Origin: Sulfolobales archaeon
GTDB taxonomy: Archaea > Thermoproteota > Thermoprotei_A > Sulfolobales > AG1
Assembly: GCA_038881635.1 (NCBI GenBank)
Contig: JAVZPJ010000002.1
Location: 120,369 to 184,368 of the forward strand
Direction of reading: 5' to 3'
Length of the DNA stretch: 64,000 nucleotides
Shown here: piece after piece, positions 24,298 through 33,522 of the stretch
Layout: each line of letters opens with the position of its first letter
Numbering within the stretch: position 1 is the stretch's first letter
The notes under the pieces: generated by a model
The model's input: only the letters and a program-made list of their open reading frames with translations
What the model was told of the DNA's origin: nothing
Database searches by the model: none
Made by a program: the position numbers and the translations under genes

Positions 24298-27036
24298 GTG
24301 GTGAGCGTTTTATTGCCAAAGCTCGGAGATCCTTCGGAGTACAGGTTAAGGATTTTTAATGAGAAGAACTATTCTAGAAGAATATGTAAAGTATGCGAAA
24401 CACCTTTCTGGACCAAAGGATCTTCAGATATATGTAATGACATACCATGCACAGACTATAGATTCTTCGATATACCTCTAAAACTTAAGAATCTGAGCTA
24501 TGAGGATACTGTGAGACTCTTTCTAGAATTCTTCAAGAGAGAAGGTCACACAATAGTTGATCCGGCTCCTGTAGTAGCTAGATGGAGAGAGGATCTTTAC
24601 CTCACAATAGCTTCGATAGTAGTATTTCAACCACATGTCACATCAGGGAGAGTACCACCACCAGCAAATCCACTTGTCATAGCGCAGCCATGCATAAGAC
24701 TTGAAGATATAGATAACGTAGGACTTACATTCGGCAGGCATATGACAAGCTTTATAATGGGAGGTCATCACGCTTTTAATTATCCAGATAGATTCATATA
24801 CTGGAAAGATAAGACTGTAGAATATGCTGAGAAGTTCTTCGGAGATCTAATAGGTGTTCCAGAAGATGAACTTACATTTAAAGAAAGCTGGTGGGAGGGT
24901 GGAGGAAACGCAGGACCTAGCATGGAGGTCACTGTAGGAGGTCTTGAGGTTGCTACCCTGGTTTTCATGCAGTATTCAACTACTGAGAACGGTTATAAGG
25001 AGATCCCTCTTAAGATAGTTGATGTAGGGTATGGTATTGAGAGGATCACGTGGCTTGTTAATAAGACTCCTACAGCATTTCACGCTGTGTATGGAAGGGA
25101 TCTAGTTGATAAGTTCTTCGATAAGTTGGGGGTTTCTAAACCCGATGAAGAGCTTCTTAGGACGGCATCTATATATTCTGGAAGAATAGATCCTGATTCT
25201 CCTCAGAGTTTTACAGATTTCATCGATAGAGTCTCTAGGGATCTTGGTAGAAACAAGATTGATGTAGAGAGTAGCATTAGAGATATTATAAACGTCTTCG
25301 CAGTACTAGATCATACTAGAACACTCTCTCTTATGCTTGGAGATGGTATAGTTCCTTCTAATACTGGTGAAGGTTATCTAGCAAGACTTGTTCTGAGAAG
25401 AATCATGAGAAACCTAGCAAGAATAGGATCTGATGTAAGTCTAAGAGATCTTATGAAACTCCAGATCAGCAGATGGGGTGATTTCTTCAAGAGTATTAGT
25501 AGGAATTCAAGTTATATATTAGAGGTTGTTGATTCTGAGGAGGAGAGATATAAGGAGAATATAAGAAGAGCGCCTTCTATCGTGAGAAGATATGCTAGAG
25601 GAGGTCTTGATCTGAAGGATCTTATAGAAATATATGATAGCCATGGAATACCTCCTGAGATAGTTTCAGATATCGCTTCTTCTAATGGTATTTCTATTGA
25701 GATCCCGCGGAACTTCTACTCGATAGTAGCTTCGAGACATTCTAGAGCTCCTATAAAGAAAAGGGAAGAGGTTCCAGAGGAGCTTGTTAAATGGGTCTCA
25801 TCTTTTAATTCTACTAGAAGGATCTTTCATGAGGATCCCATGGCTAAGTATTGTGAGGGTAGGATCATAGGTGTGAATAAAGATCTTATAGTCCTAGATC
25901 AAACCTGTCTATATCCTTTAGGAGGAGGTCAGAGAAGTGATGAAGGTTTTATAGAGATTGACGGAGACAGATATAGAGTTCTAAATGTTTTGATGATAGG
26001 AGATGTCATACTCCATAGAGTTGACAGAGCTCTCTCAGAAGATCTTGTGGGGAGAAGAGTTAGGATTGTAGTGGACTGGGAGAAGAGATATAGAACTATG
26101 AGACATCATACTGCAACTCATATTCTACTCGGTGCTCTCAGAAGAGTTCTAGGAGATCATGTGTGGCAGGCTGGAGCTGATAAGAATGAGTTTAGAGGAA
26201 GACTTGATGTAACACATTATAAAATGCCTGATCCTATCGAGGTAAAGAAGATCGAAGAACTAGTCAACAGGATTATCGATGAAAGAAGACCTATCAAAGC
26301 GAGTATCATGAATAGATATGAAGCTGAAAAGCTTTATGGATTCTCAATATATCAAGGAGGAGTTCCTCAGGATCCTATGATTAGAATCGTAGAGATCGAA
26401 GGATGGGATGCTCAAGCATGTTTCGGAACACATCTTCCTCATACAGGAGAGGTGGGAGGGTTTAAGATAACAAGCGTGTCTAAGATCGCTGATGGCGTGA
26501 TCAGATTTGAATATGTCGCTGGTAGTAGGGTTGCTGAGGAAGCCTCGAGATTTGAGAGTATATTGAGAGATGTGAGCAGTATTATAGGAGGTTCTGCTGA
26601 TGAGAGTATTGTTTCTAGAGCTAGATCTTATGCCGAGAGTTTCAGAAATCTTCAGAATACACTGTCGAGGTATAGGATTCTCTGGATTGAGAATCTTGAG
26701 AGATTGTTTGAGGAGAGCGAGATCATTGGTGGGGTGAAGCTCTTCGTAGTAAGAGATCCTCCTGAAGAGGATGTGGCGAGAGATTTTGTTAGAAGGATTA
26801 CTAGCAGGGGAGGGGTGGTTTCGGTAATAGTGTCGGGAGGAGGTGAAGGTAGTAGGGTTGAGATCTCTCTATCAGGAGATCTTTTAGACAGGTTTGATGC
26901 TAGTGTAATGATTAGAAGACTTGCAGAGATCTTTGGAGGTAGAGGAGGAGGTAAGAAGGATCATTCTCAAGGTGTTGTGAAAGCGGATCCAGAGAAGATA
27001 ATTAGGAGTCTAAAAGAGCTTCTTAGATCTCTGTGA
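24298..27036 (+). CDS. alaS: Alanyl-tRNA synthetase
   Basis: Class II synthetase charging tRNA-Ala, 912 residues, archaeal type. The archaeal N-terminal zinc-like segment CKVCETPFWTKGSSDICND is followed by the catalytic core with FFKREGHTIVDPAPVVARW, HVTSGRVPPPANPLVIAQPC (motif 2 area) and GVSKPDE. The editing domain has H604-x3-H608 (HHTATH) and C708/H712 (CFGTH), the four zinc ligands. A Gly-rich C-terminal end (GGRGGGKKDHSQG) matches the DHHA1 domain. Starts possible at GTG 24298, GTG 24301 or TTG 24313. Followed six bases later by the DUF434 gene. Confidence 0.97.
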   Translation: MVSVLLPKLGDPSEYRLRIFNEKNYSRRICKVCETPFWTKGSSDICNDIPCTDYRFFDIPLKLKNLSYEDTVRLFLEFFKREGHTIVDPAPVVARWREDLYLTIASIVVFQPHVTSGRVPPPANPLVIAQPCIRLEDIDNVGLTFGRHMTSFIMGGHHAFNYPDRFIYWKDKTVEYAEKFFGDLIGVPEDELTFKESWWEGGGNAGPSMEVTVGGLEVATLVFMQYSTTENGYKEIPLKIVDVGYGIERITWLVNKTPTAFHAVYGRDLVDKFFDKLGVSKPDEELLRTASIYSGRIDPDSPQSFTDFIDRVSRDLGRNKIDVESSIRDIINVFAVLDHTRTLSLMLGDGIVPSNTGEGYLARLVLRRIMRNLARIGSDVSLRDLMKLQISRWGDFFKSISRNSSYILEVVDSEEERYKENIRRAPSIVRRYARGGLDLKDLIEIYDSHGIPPEIVSDIASSNGISIEIPRNFYSIVASRHSRAPIKKREEVPEELVKWVSSFNSTRRIFHEDPMAKYCEGRIIGVNKDLIVLDQTCLYPLGGGQRSDEGFIEIDGDRYRVLNVLMIGDVILHRVDRALSEDLVGRRVRIVVDWEKRYRTMRHHTATHILLGALRRVLGDHVWQAGADKNEFRGRLDVTHYKMPDPIEVKKIEELVNRIIDERRPIKASIMNRYEAEKLYGFSIYQGGVPQDPMIRIVEIEGWDAQACFGTHLPHTGEVGGFKITSVSKIADGVIRFEYVAGSRVAEEASRFESILRDVSSIIGGSADESIVSRARSYAESFRNLQNTLSRYRILWIENLERLFEESEIIGGVKLFVVRDPPEEDVARDFVRRITSRGGVVSVIVSGGGEGSRVEISLSGDLLDRFDASVMIRRLAEIFGGRGGGKKDHSQGVVKADPEKIIRSLKELLRSL

Positions 27037-27042
27037 GATCAT

Positions 27043-27780
27043 ATGAGGAACTCGGGTGAGGAAAACTCTTCCGAGTGTATAGAGATTAATGATAGGATTT
27101 TAAATGCTTGCGAGGATTATAGATATCTTCTTGAAAGAGGTTATCCTCAGAAATCATCACTAGATCTGATCTCAGGAAGATATGCTTTAAATAGATCTGA
27201 GAGATCTCTTATAATGAGATGTGTTCATAGAAAAGATTATCTGGAGAGAATCAGAGGTAGAATAATCAAGCCAGATAACATGAGAGGAGAGCTTATACTC
27301 ATAGATCTTTTTAACGTGCTAAGCACTCTATCAACAGCTCTAGCCGGAGGATGCATATACCTATGTGATGACGGTTTTGCAAGGGATATTGGAGGTATTA
27401 GAAGTATTGAATCAAATGAATCGGTACATGAAGCATCAGACCTCATAGTAAGCTTTCTAAGAGATCTAGGTGTCAGAGAGATCATATATGTAGCCGATAA
27501 GAGCAGGTCTAAAAGTAAGGAGATCTCAAGAATATTAACAGATAGATCATTCCATGCGGGATTATTAAGCAGCTACTTACTAGCGGAGAAAGCTGATAGA
27601 GAGATAATAGATCTATCAACAGCTAGAGGAGGAGTTGTCGTCTCAAGTGATTTCCTAGTCCTAGAGAAAGCTTTAAAAGTATTTGATCTAGCAGGCTTTA
27701 TTATTAGAAGTGCTCATGAAAGAATCTTCAGAACTAGAATAGTAGATCTCATGAGCATACTCGAAAAGAGATTAAAATAA
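27043..27780 (+). CDS. DUF434 family protein (COG2454)
   Basis: A 245-residue archaeal protein with the N-terminal DUF434 module (ACEDYRYLLERGYPQKSSLDL about residues 24-44, then RYALNRSERSLIMRCVHRKD) and a C-terminal nucleotidase-like or PIN-like alpha/beta domain (LILIDLFNVLSTLSTAL and GGVVVSSDFLVLEKA). The function is unknown. The acidic residues in LIDLFNV and in SSDFLVL are arranged much as in PIN-type nucleases, which is only suggestive. ATG 27043 lies six bases after alaS, so they are cotranscribed. Confidence 0.8.
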   Translation: MRNSGEENSSECIEINDRILNACEDYRYLLERGYPQKSSLDLISGRYALNRSERSLIMRCVHRKDYLERIRGRIIKPDNMRGELILIDLFNVLSTLSTALAGGCIYLCDDGFARDIGGIRSIESNESVHEASDLIVSFLRDLGVREIIYVADKSRSKSKEISRILTDRSFHAGLLSSYLLAEKADREIIDLSTARGGVVVSSDFLVLEKALKVFDLAGFIIRSAHERIFRTRIVDLMSILEKRLK

Positions 27781-27791
27781 TTGAGTAAAAA

Positions 27792-27822
27792 TTTTAGGTT
27801 GAGCCTAAAAGCTTATAAGCTT
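27792..27822 (+). promoter_or_regulatory. DtxR-type operator overlapping a palindromic TATA region
   Basis: TTTTAGG (27792-27798) and CCTAAAA (27804-27810) form a perfect 7-bp inverted repeat around TTGAG. Its core TTAGG...CCTAA matches the DtxR/MDR1-type metalloregulator box. It abuts a second perfect 14-bp palindrome AAGCTTATAAGCTT (27809-27822) that contains the TATA box TTATAA. The position, just ahead of the metal ABC transporter ATG at 27853, fits metal-dependent repression. Confidence 0.65.
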
Positions 27823-27852
27823 GTGTCCTTATAGAATAAGATGTGATACTCT

Positions 27853-28899
27853 ATGAAAAGATATATAATCATCGGATCTCTCATGATTCTATTTTTATCT
27901 TCTCTAATTCTACCTACGATCTCAATAACATACTCTCAGACCCAGCCTCTGATAACAGTCACCGCAGTACCGCCACTCTACGCCATATACCTGAGCTTCA
28001 TAGGAGACGGGTTTGTAGACGTTAAAAACCCTATGCCTCCAGGTGTTGATCCTCACACGTATGAGCCTACGCCGGAAGTTATCAGTAGCGCTGTAAACTC
28101 TGATCTTGTCATAGTAGATGTTATAGGTCATCTTCCTATAGCTTCTAAGCTTATTGAAGCGGCTAAAGAGAGAGGTGTGAAATATCTAGTGATATACGAT
28201 GAGCTTATTAAAAGAGGTTGGAAGCCTCTCAATAAAAGTTCGGGAGCTCCTGATATTCATATAGAGTTTGATCTAAATGCAACACTTTTATTCATAGACA
28301 TAGCTAGAGATGCTATAACAGCTATTCTAAGAGAGAAGCTCTCTAACGATATGGCTAGGTTTATGCAGATTTCCTCTAGCATAAATGCCTCAGCTGATAC
28401 TCTCAAGAGAATAGTAGAAAACTCTTATCAGTACGCAAGATCTAAGGTTTCAGGCTTAGAGGGTGTAGCTTTATATAGTATTGTAAGTCTGTATCTTGTA
28501 AGATCTATTGGTATAGATCCTGTTTACACCCTTCTCGAAGAACCAGATCAAGAGCCTACTCCGGGAGCATTAGTAGATCTGAGAAATTCAAATGCAAAGT
28601 GTATTTTAGTTCTAGAAGGTATGGAGGAATATAGTGATAGAGTTTTAAGCGAGATAGAAAGTATGGGTGTGAAGCCTGTTATTGTTAACATACGTGAGAC
28701 TATGCTAGCAGGAGCTCCATACATAGCTCCTGTTCTCGTAGCTTCAGCTCTTGAGAATTCCTGCACAGGATCTCAGTCTTCAGAAGCTGGGGCTTCTCAG
28801 ACTTTAAATATTGCAACCTATGCTCTTCTAGCATACTCGATAGCTGTCTCGATAGCTCTCATCTATATTATCTATAAAAGAGCTAGTATGAGAAGGTAG
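27853..28899 (+). CDS. Metal ABC transporter, substrate-binding protein (ZnuA/TroA type)
   Basis: Cluster A-I metal-binding lipoprotein-like protein, 348 residues. An N-terminal signal anchor (residues about 5-28) exports it. Metal ligands visible are H68 (PHTYEPTP) and H136 (PDIHIEFD), with a third acidic or histidine ligand likely in the C-terminal lobe. A C-terminal membrane anchor (residues about 318-342, IATYALLAYSIAVSIALIYIIY) tethers it outside the cell. The family carries Zn, Mn or Fe. No His-rich loop, a Zn marker, is present, which slightly favours Mn or Fe. It is the first gene of a three-gene operon and follows a DtxR-like operator. Confidence 0.92.
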   Translation: MKRYIIIGSLMILFLSSLILPTISITYSQTQPLITVTAVPPLYAIYLSFIGDGFVDVKNPMPPGVDPHTYEPTPEVISSAVNSDLVIVDVIGHLPIASKLIEAAKERGVKYLVIYDELIKRGWKPLNKSSGAPDIHIEFDLNATLLFIDIARDAITAILREKLSNDMARFMQISSSINASADTLKRIVENSYQYARSKVSGLEGVALYSIVSLYLVRSIGIDPVYTLLEEPDQEPTPGALVDLRNSNAKCILVLEGMEEYSDRVLSEIESMGVKPVIVNIRETMLAGAPYIAPVLVASALENSCTGSQSSEAGASQTLNIATYALLAYSIAVSIALIYIIYKRASMRR

Positions 28900-28906
28900 A
28901 GTCTCT

Positions 28907-29659
28907 ATGTATGCTGTAGAAGCACGTAACATCTATGTCTCGCTAGGAGGATCCACTGTTCTAGAGAATGTATCATTCAGCTTAGAGCATCCCTCAGTAT
29001 TAGTTATAATGGGTCCTAATGGAGGTGGTAAGACAACTCTTCTAAGAACCATAGCAGGTATTATTAGAAGAGATAGAGGTGTTCTCAAAGTCTTTGGAGT
29101 TGATCCTGAGAAGAACCAGGATTCTATCAGAGATATCATCTCATACATGCCTCAGATCTCATATCTTAATCTAGGCATCCCTCTTAGAGTTAGAGAGATA
29201 GTATCAACATCGCAGGTGCTAAGAGGTGAGGAGAGAGATCTTGTTGATAGAGCTCTACAGATAACAGGTCTTGAAGAGTATGCTGATAAATACTTTCACG
29301 AGCTTTCAGGAGGTTTAAGACAGAGGGTTCTTGTCGCAAGAGCTCTAGCTAAGAGAGCTAAACTACTACTCCTCGACGAACCTCTTTCGATGGTTGATAT
29401 ATCTAGCAGAGAGAGTATTATAGATCTTCTATTTAACATAGTTAGAAGAGAGAATATGAGTACAATAGTAGTGTCGCACGACATCTCACACTGCCTCAAA
29501 TACGATCCATATGTACTACTTCTTAATAGAGTTTTAATAGGTTTTGGCAAGGCTAGCGAGGTTATAACTATAGAGAATCTATCGAAAATGTACGGGCTGG
29601 CATATATTGGAGAGAAAACATTTTTCCTAGGCGAAGAACATGGACCAAGGCATCATTGA
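28907..29659 (+). CDS. Metal ABC transporter, ATP-binding protein
   Basis: ABC ATPase of the ZnuC/MntB type, 250 residues. Walker A is GPNGGGKTT (about residues 36-44), the Q-loop lies in SYMPQISYL, the signature is LSGGLRQRV (about 131-139), Walker B is LLLLDEPLSMVD (about 152-163), and the switch histidine is in VVSHDISH (about 190). It energises import of the metal captured by the binding protein. ATG 28907 is seven bases after the previous stop, and its 3' end overlaps the permease start by 20 bases, so all three are translationally linked. Confidence 0.95.
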   Translation: MYAVEARNIYVSLGGSTVLENVSFSLEHPSVLVIMGPNGGGKTTLLRTIAGIIRRDRGVLKVFGVDPEKNQDSIRDIISYMPQISYLNLGIPLRVREIVSTSQVLRGEERDLVDRALQITGLEEYADKYFHELSGGLRQRVLVARALAKRAKLLLLDEPLSMVDISSRESIIDLLFNIVRRENMSTIVVSHDISHCLKYDPYVLLLNRVLIGFGKASEVITIENLSKMYGLAYIGEKTFFLGEEHGPRHH

Positions 29660-30470
29660 ATTATTCTTACAACCCTACGTGATAAGAGGATTGATAGGTG
29701 TAGTCCTAGTATCATTAGTCGGAGCAGTCATGAGCGTTCTAATAAGATATACTCAAACACAGTTTCTAGCAGTAGAATCTCTTCATATGATACTTGCGGC
29801 AGCTTCAACAGGCTACCTGATCAATCTCTTCTTCCCCTCTATACCTCCTGAGATCACGACCTACACTCTGATGATACTGCTCATGATACTAATAGGAGTG
29901 TTAGATTATAAGAGAGTTGAGCAGAATACCTCTATAGCTGTGGTAGCATTTATCTCAGCAACGATAGCAACCATATCATCATACGGACTAGCTCTATGGT
30001 CTCCTGTAGGACCTTCGATAGTCTATAACATACTGTTCGGATCACCTTTCTTTATTCTGATCAGAGATGTTATAGCTGTGACCATAGTGTCGCTGTTGCT
30101 CTTCATAATTCTAATACTCGCATGGCATAGAATACTGCTTTTATCTTTCGATCCCGAGTACTTCGAGTTTCTAAAAGGATCTAGAGGTCTTCTGAGCTAT
30201 AGGATCCTAGTGTACTCTATGGTAGCAGTCTCAAGCGTTCTTCTAACAAGAGTTATAGGTGCCATCGCCGCTCATATTCTACTCATAGCTCCCTCAATAA
30301 CACCCTTTACCAGAATATTATCTGTGAGAACAGCTCTTCCCTACGCTGTTTTAGTATCTCTCAGCTCTCTAATTATATCTCTGCTTGCAAACATGCCATA
30401 TGGAGCGGTTTTAGGTGTTCTCTCTATAATAGCTTACGTGGTGCCAAACCTGTTTCTAAAAAGATCCTAG
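29640..30470 (+). CDS. Metal ABC transporter, permease (ZnuB type)
   Basis: ABC-3 family permease, 276 residues, with eight or so membrane segments. The family's conserved coupling region is visible as DPEYFEFLKGSRGLLSYRIL (about residues 177-196) and the RVIGAIAAHILLIAPSITPF stretch. It forms the channel for the ATPase at 28907 and binding protein at 27853. ATG 29640 lies inside the ATPase frame. It is last in the operon; the next gene is on the opposite strand, eight bases from its stop. Confidence 0.93.
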   Translation: MDQGIIELFLQPYVIRGLIGVVLVSLVGAVMSVLIRYTQTQFLAVESLHMILAAASTGYLINLFFPSIPPEITTYTLMILLMILIGVLDYKRVEQNTSIAVVAFISATIATISSYGLALWSPVGPSIVYNILFGSPFFILIRDVIAVTIVSLLLFIILILAWHRILLLSFDPEYFEFLKGSRGLLSYRILVYSMVAVSSVLLTRVIGAIAAHILLIAPSITPFTRILSVRTALPYAVLVSLSSLIISLLANMPYGAVLGVLSIIAYVVPNLFLKRS

Positions 30471-30477
30471 GGCTGTA

Positions 30478-31047
30478 TTATGAAAGTATTATCTGAATTA
30501 TATTGGATGCTCTATCTACACTCTGAGTAACATCATTATAAACGCTACTACTTGCATTAAGAAGATCTGGATCTATACTCTTACTCTGTATAGAGCTCGT
30601 AACCATGTTCAGAAGATTTTGCAGTGATGATCTCACTCTCGAAATCTCGGCTCCAACCTGATCTAGAGCGTTTCTCTCCGTAGGACTTATATTAAGAGCC
30701 TTGATTATGGCTATATCTTGATTAATTCTATTAGTAGTGTTTATAGCTGTCTCAAGAGATGTTTTCGATAGAGCTAGTATATCTGTGGAGTTAGTTATAT
30801 TAGCTATCATGATCATAATCCTAGCATTAGCTGTGTATATAACCAGATCTTTCATGTTATAAAGTATATTCAGATAAGCATAGCTTCTAAGACCTCTAGA
30901 AAGATCCTGATACAAACTATAGTACTGATCCTGTGTCGAACCTTCTCTGAAAGGAAGTGGGATTATTATCGATATCACAATTCCTAAGGCGATGCCTGCC
31001 AGAAGTAAGGATGCCATGATCAGGATCTGAGTCTTCCTCATGCTCAT
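30478..31047 (-). CDS. Membrane-anchored extracytoplasmic protein, unknown
   Basis: A 189-residue protein with a positively charged start, one membrane segment (residues about 7-31), and an outside domain of mostly amphipathic helix that probably forms a coiled bundle. Several N-X-S/T sequons (NITNST, NTT, NAS) fit glycosylation by the Stt3 enzyme of this genome. No family is recognised. It lies downstream of a similar anchored protein on the minus strand, 33 bases apart, suggesting an operon. Confidence 0.65.
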   Translation of the reverse strand: MSMRKTQILIMASLLLAGIALGIVISIIIPLPFREGSTQDQYYSLYQDLSRGLRSYAYLNILYNMKDLVIYTANARIMIMIANITNSTDILALSKTSLETAINTTNRINQDIAIIKALNISPTERNALDQVGAEISRVRSSLQNLLNMVTSSIQSKSIDPDLLNASSSVYNDVTQSVDRASNIIQIILS

Positions 31048-31080
31048 TTACTTCCCTAAACTTATTTCTCTTGAAAGTTT

Positions 31081-31695
31081 TTAAGATGCTCTAGCTATTA
31101 CTAGAAAAGCTTCAGCGTTAAAACTCTGTGACTCTATATCTATCTTGACAGGTATCATAGTTATAGCATCTACATAGATATAGATGATAGTGTTATTATC
31201 GAGAGATATATTATACGGAATAACCGTTCTCCAACCTAGTGAGTTTCTGAGATTCTCTACATCTATATAGATATTCTCAGGTTCTAATGCTCTGATATTA
31301 CTACTCTGGGAAGAAATATTGTAGAATATATCTGCTAGGGAAATAACTCTATAGTAGATTCTTGAATTCTGTCCTATCAGGATCTTCTGAAGAATCACAG
31401 GATCACCGATCCAATAAACATTATATACGGATGCATTCCTATCATATGATATATATGCGATAGCTACAGATGATGATGATATAGATAGATCATCATAAGA
31501 ACCTTTAAAGCTAATATAATAACCTAATGATAAAGAGGAATTCTTACCATTTTCAATGTAGCTATAGTACGCGCCATCAAGATCTACAGAGGTATATGTG
31601 TAATAGCTCTTATACACGGATATCATGTAGAATATAGATAGGAATAGAAATAGTATTAGAAGAACTAGAGAGATTATTACTCTCTTCAGTTTCAA
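31081..31695 (-). CDS. Membrane-anchored extracytoplasmic protein, unknown
   Basis: A 204-residue protein with one N-terminal membrane anchor (residues about 5-27) followed by a strand-rich external domain full of Tyr, Ser and Asn, with sequons such as NSS, NAS, NIS and NNT. This is typical of archaeal cell-surface proteins, but no family is recognised. The start is TTG at 31695, since the nearby ATG is out of frame; GGGGAG lies further upstream. It probably heads a two-gene unit with the anchored helical protein at 30478-31047. Confidence 0.65.
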   Translation of the reverse strand: MKLKRVIISLVLLILFLFLSIFYMISVYKSYYTYTSVDLDGAYYSYIENGKNSSLSLGYYISFKGSYDDLSISSSSVAIAYISYDRNASVYNVYWIGDPVILQKILIGQNSRIYYRVISLADIFYNISSQSSNIRALEPENIYIDVENLRNSLGWRTVIPYNISLDNNTIIYIYVDAITMIPVKIDIESQSFNAEAFLVIARAS

Positions 31696-31853
31696 AGCAT
31701 TTTTAATCTCTCCCCTAACTCCTAAGACTTCAGAGATCTTTGAAGAGGGTTTTCTAGAGGAACTACCGCTACTCGTTTCAACTCACACTCTCTAGATTGC
31801 TAGCCAACTTCATAAATAATCTGGAGAATTAATAAATCTTCGCTATCAAATTG

Positions 31854-32579
31854 CTAGCGTGGAGATCTAAGGTATGTCTTGATCTTATTGTTATATTTCT
31901 TTAACAATCTGAGAATATTAAGAGAATCTATGGTATCACGCGCTATAGACATGAGCATACCTCTTATATCTCTTCTATCATAGTATTCTAACGCCTTTCT
32001 CCAGTTTATCTTTGATATGATGTATATGAGTAGCAGAGATAGAACTCCTAGGATCACTGATGATAATATATAGTCCACACCGACGCCCTCTAGTAATTCT
32101 ATGAATGAAAGTCCTAGATATACTGTGGCGAGCTTTAATATAAACTTGCCTAGGAGAACTGCTATGAAATAGCTGAGAGCATTATAGCCTGCATAAGATA
32201 CCGGCATATAAACCAGATCATCTGGAACAGGTGTTGAAGCTGCTATGAATACAGCGAGGAACTCCCATTTTCTCATTCTTTGCGATAGATAGTTTAGATT
32301 CTCTCTAGTGTTCTCAGACACAGCTCTAGACATGAGTCTTCCGATGAGATATATAGCCATCTTACCTACCGCAGCTCCTAAAGCTGATGCTAGAACCAGG
32401 GAGAATAATGATGTATAATCTCTATATCTATGAGCTAGATTTATTAGAAGTAGTAGGTAGGGCACTGATGCGAATGGTATGATATTAGATATGAGTGAGA
32501 CTAGGAATATTAGAAGAACCGGATTCACCATACCAATCTCTCTAATCAGATGGAATAGATCTATGTAAGACATCCTCAC
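31854..32579 (-). CDS. VTT-domain (DedA/SNARE-associated) membrane protein
   Basis: A 241-residue membrane protein of the VTT/DedA superfamily, whose members move or scramble lipids. The family core is clear: NIIPFASVPYLLLLINLA, the loop FIAASTPVPDDLVYMPVSYAGY (about residues 112-133) and AVLLGKFILKL. Four to six membrane segments are followed by a basic C-terminal tail of about 50 residues. The frame opens with GTG 32579; ATG 32573, after GTGAGG, is the better start. It stands alone and diverges from the methyltransferase. Confidence 0.85.
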   Translation of the reverse strand: MRMSYIDLFHLIREIGMVNPVLLIFLVSLISNIIPFASVPYLLLLINLAHRYRDYTSLFSLVLASALGAAVGKMAIYLIGRLMSRAVSENTRENLNYLSQRMRKWEFLAVFIAASTPVPDDLVYMPVSYAGYNALSYFIAVLLGKFILKLATVYLGLSFIELLEGVGVDYILSSVILGVLSLLLIYIISKINWRKALEYYDRRDIRGMLMSIARDTIDSLNILRLLKKYNNKIKTYLRSPR

Positions 32580-32673
32580 ATAGTATAAGTCTTATGCTTC
32601 TTAAATTTATAGCATGAGATATCTGTGACATGATTCTTAATTTCCGGAGATAATATAATTCTCAGGATTTAAG

Positions 32674-33522
32674 ATGAGCATTCTACTTGATGAAGCATCT
32701 ATAGATAATGTTAATCTAGAAGATCTTATTAACAAGATTATTATCGGTGATGCCAGAAGAATTCTTAAAAAGATTCCTGAAACATCTGTAGACATGATCT
32801 TCCTAGATCCGCCGTACTACCTCCAACTACCTCCTAATCAGAAGCTTGTGAGATGGCATAGCAAGACTCTTGTTAATACAGTTCATAGCGAGTGGGATAG
32901 TTTCATGTCATATGAAGAGTATGATAGATTTCTTGAAGAGATATTAAGAGAAATTAGAAGAATAATGAAGCCTAATGCTTCTTTATGGGCTATAGGATCT
33001 TATCATAATATATTTAGGATAGGCAGGCTGTTACAAGACCTAGGCTTCTGGATCCTTGGTACAGTTGTTTGGTTCAAAACCAATCCAATGCCTAACTGGT
33101 ATAATGTGAGAATGTCTAATGCTACTGAATTCCTTATATGGGCTGTTAGAGATAGGAATGTTAAGAATTACACTTATAACTCTGAGATAGCCAGAGAGTA
33201 CAGTATGAAAGACTTCGGATCCAGGATTGCTTTGAATGTATGGAGGGTTAGATCCGCTGTAGGTAGAGAGAGATTGAGAGATGAAAAAGGTAGAAGACTT
33301 CATCCAACTCAAAAACCTGAGGAGATTCTAGAGAGAGTTATAAGAATATCAACGAGAGAAGGAGATCTAATTCTAGATCCCATGGCCGGAACTGGAACTA
33401 CGGGAGTTGTCGCGAAAAGGCTTGGAAGAAGATTCATACTTATAGAAATTAATAGAATCTATGCGGAAGCTGCTGCAGAAAGAATCATAAGATCCCAAGT
33501 AGTTTCAAAGTCTCATCGGTAG
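32674..33522 (+). CDS. Site-specific DNA methyltransferase, beta class (CcrM/HinfI-like)
   Basis: SAM-dependent DNA methyltransferase, 282 residues. Motif IV DPPY at residues 45-48 comes before motif I, DPMAGTGTTGVVAKRLGR from 235, the beta-class order. The segment after DPPY, YLQLPPNQKLVRW, with SEWDSFMSYEEYDRFLEEI, resembles the CcrM/M.HinfI group of N6-adenine enzymes (GANTC). HPTQKPEEILERVI is the conserved motif X region. There is no restriction enzyme beside it, so it is an orphan that may act in regulation or replication control. Its last 38 bases overlap the 3' end of the convergent AOR gene. Confidence 0.88.
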   Translation: MSILLDEASIDNVNLEDLINKIIIGDARRILKKIPETSVDMIFLDPPYYLQLPPNQKLVRWHSKTLVNTVHSEWDSFMSYEEYDRFLEEILREIRRIMKPNASLWAIGSYHNIFRIGRLLQDLGFWILGTVVWFKTNPMPNWYNVRMSNATEFLIWAVRDRNVKNYTYNSEIAREYSMKDFGSRIALNVWRVRSAVGRERLRDEKGRRLHPTQKPEEILERVIRISTREGDLILDPMAGTGTTGVVAKRLGRRFILIEINRIYAEAAAERIIRSQVVSKSHR

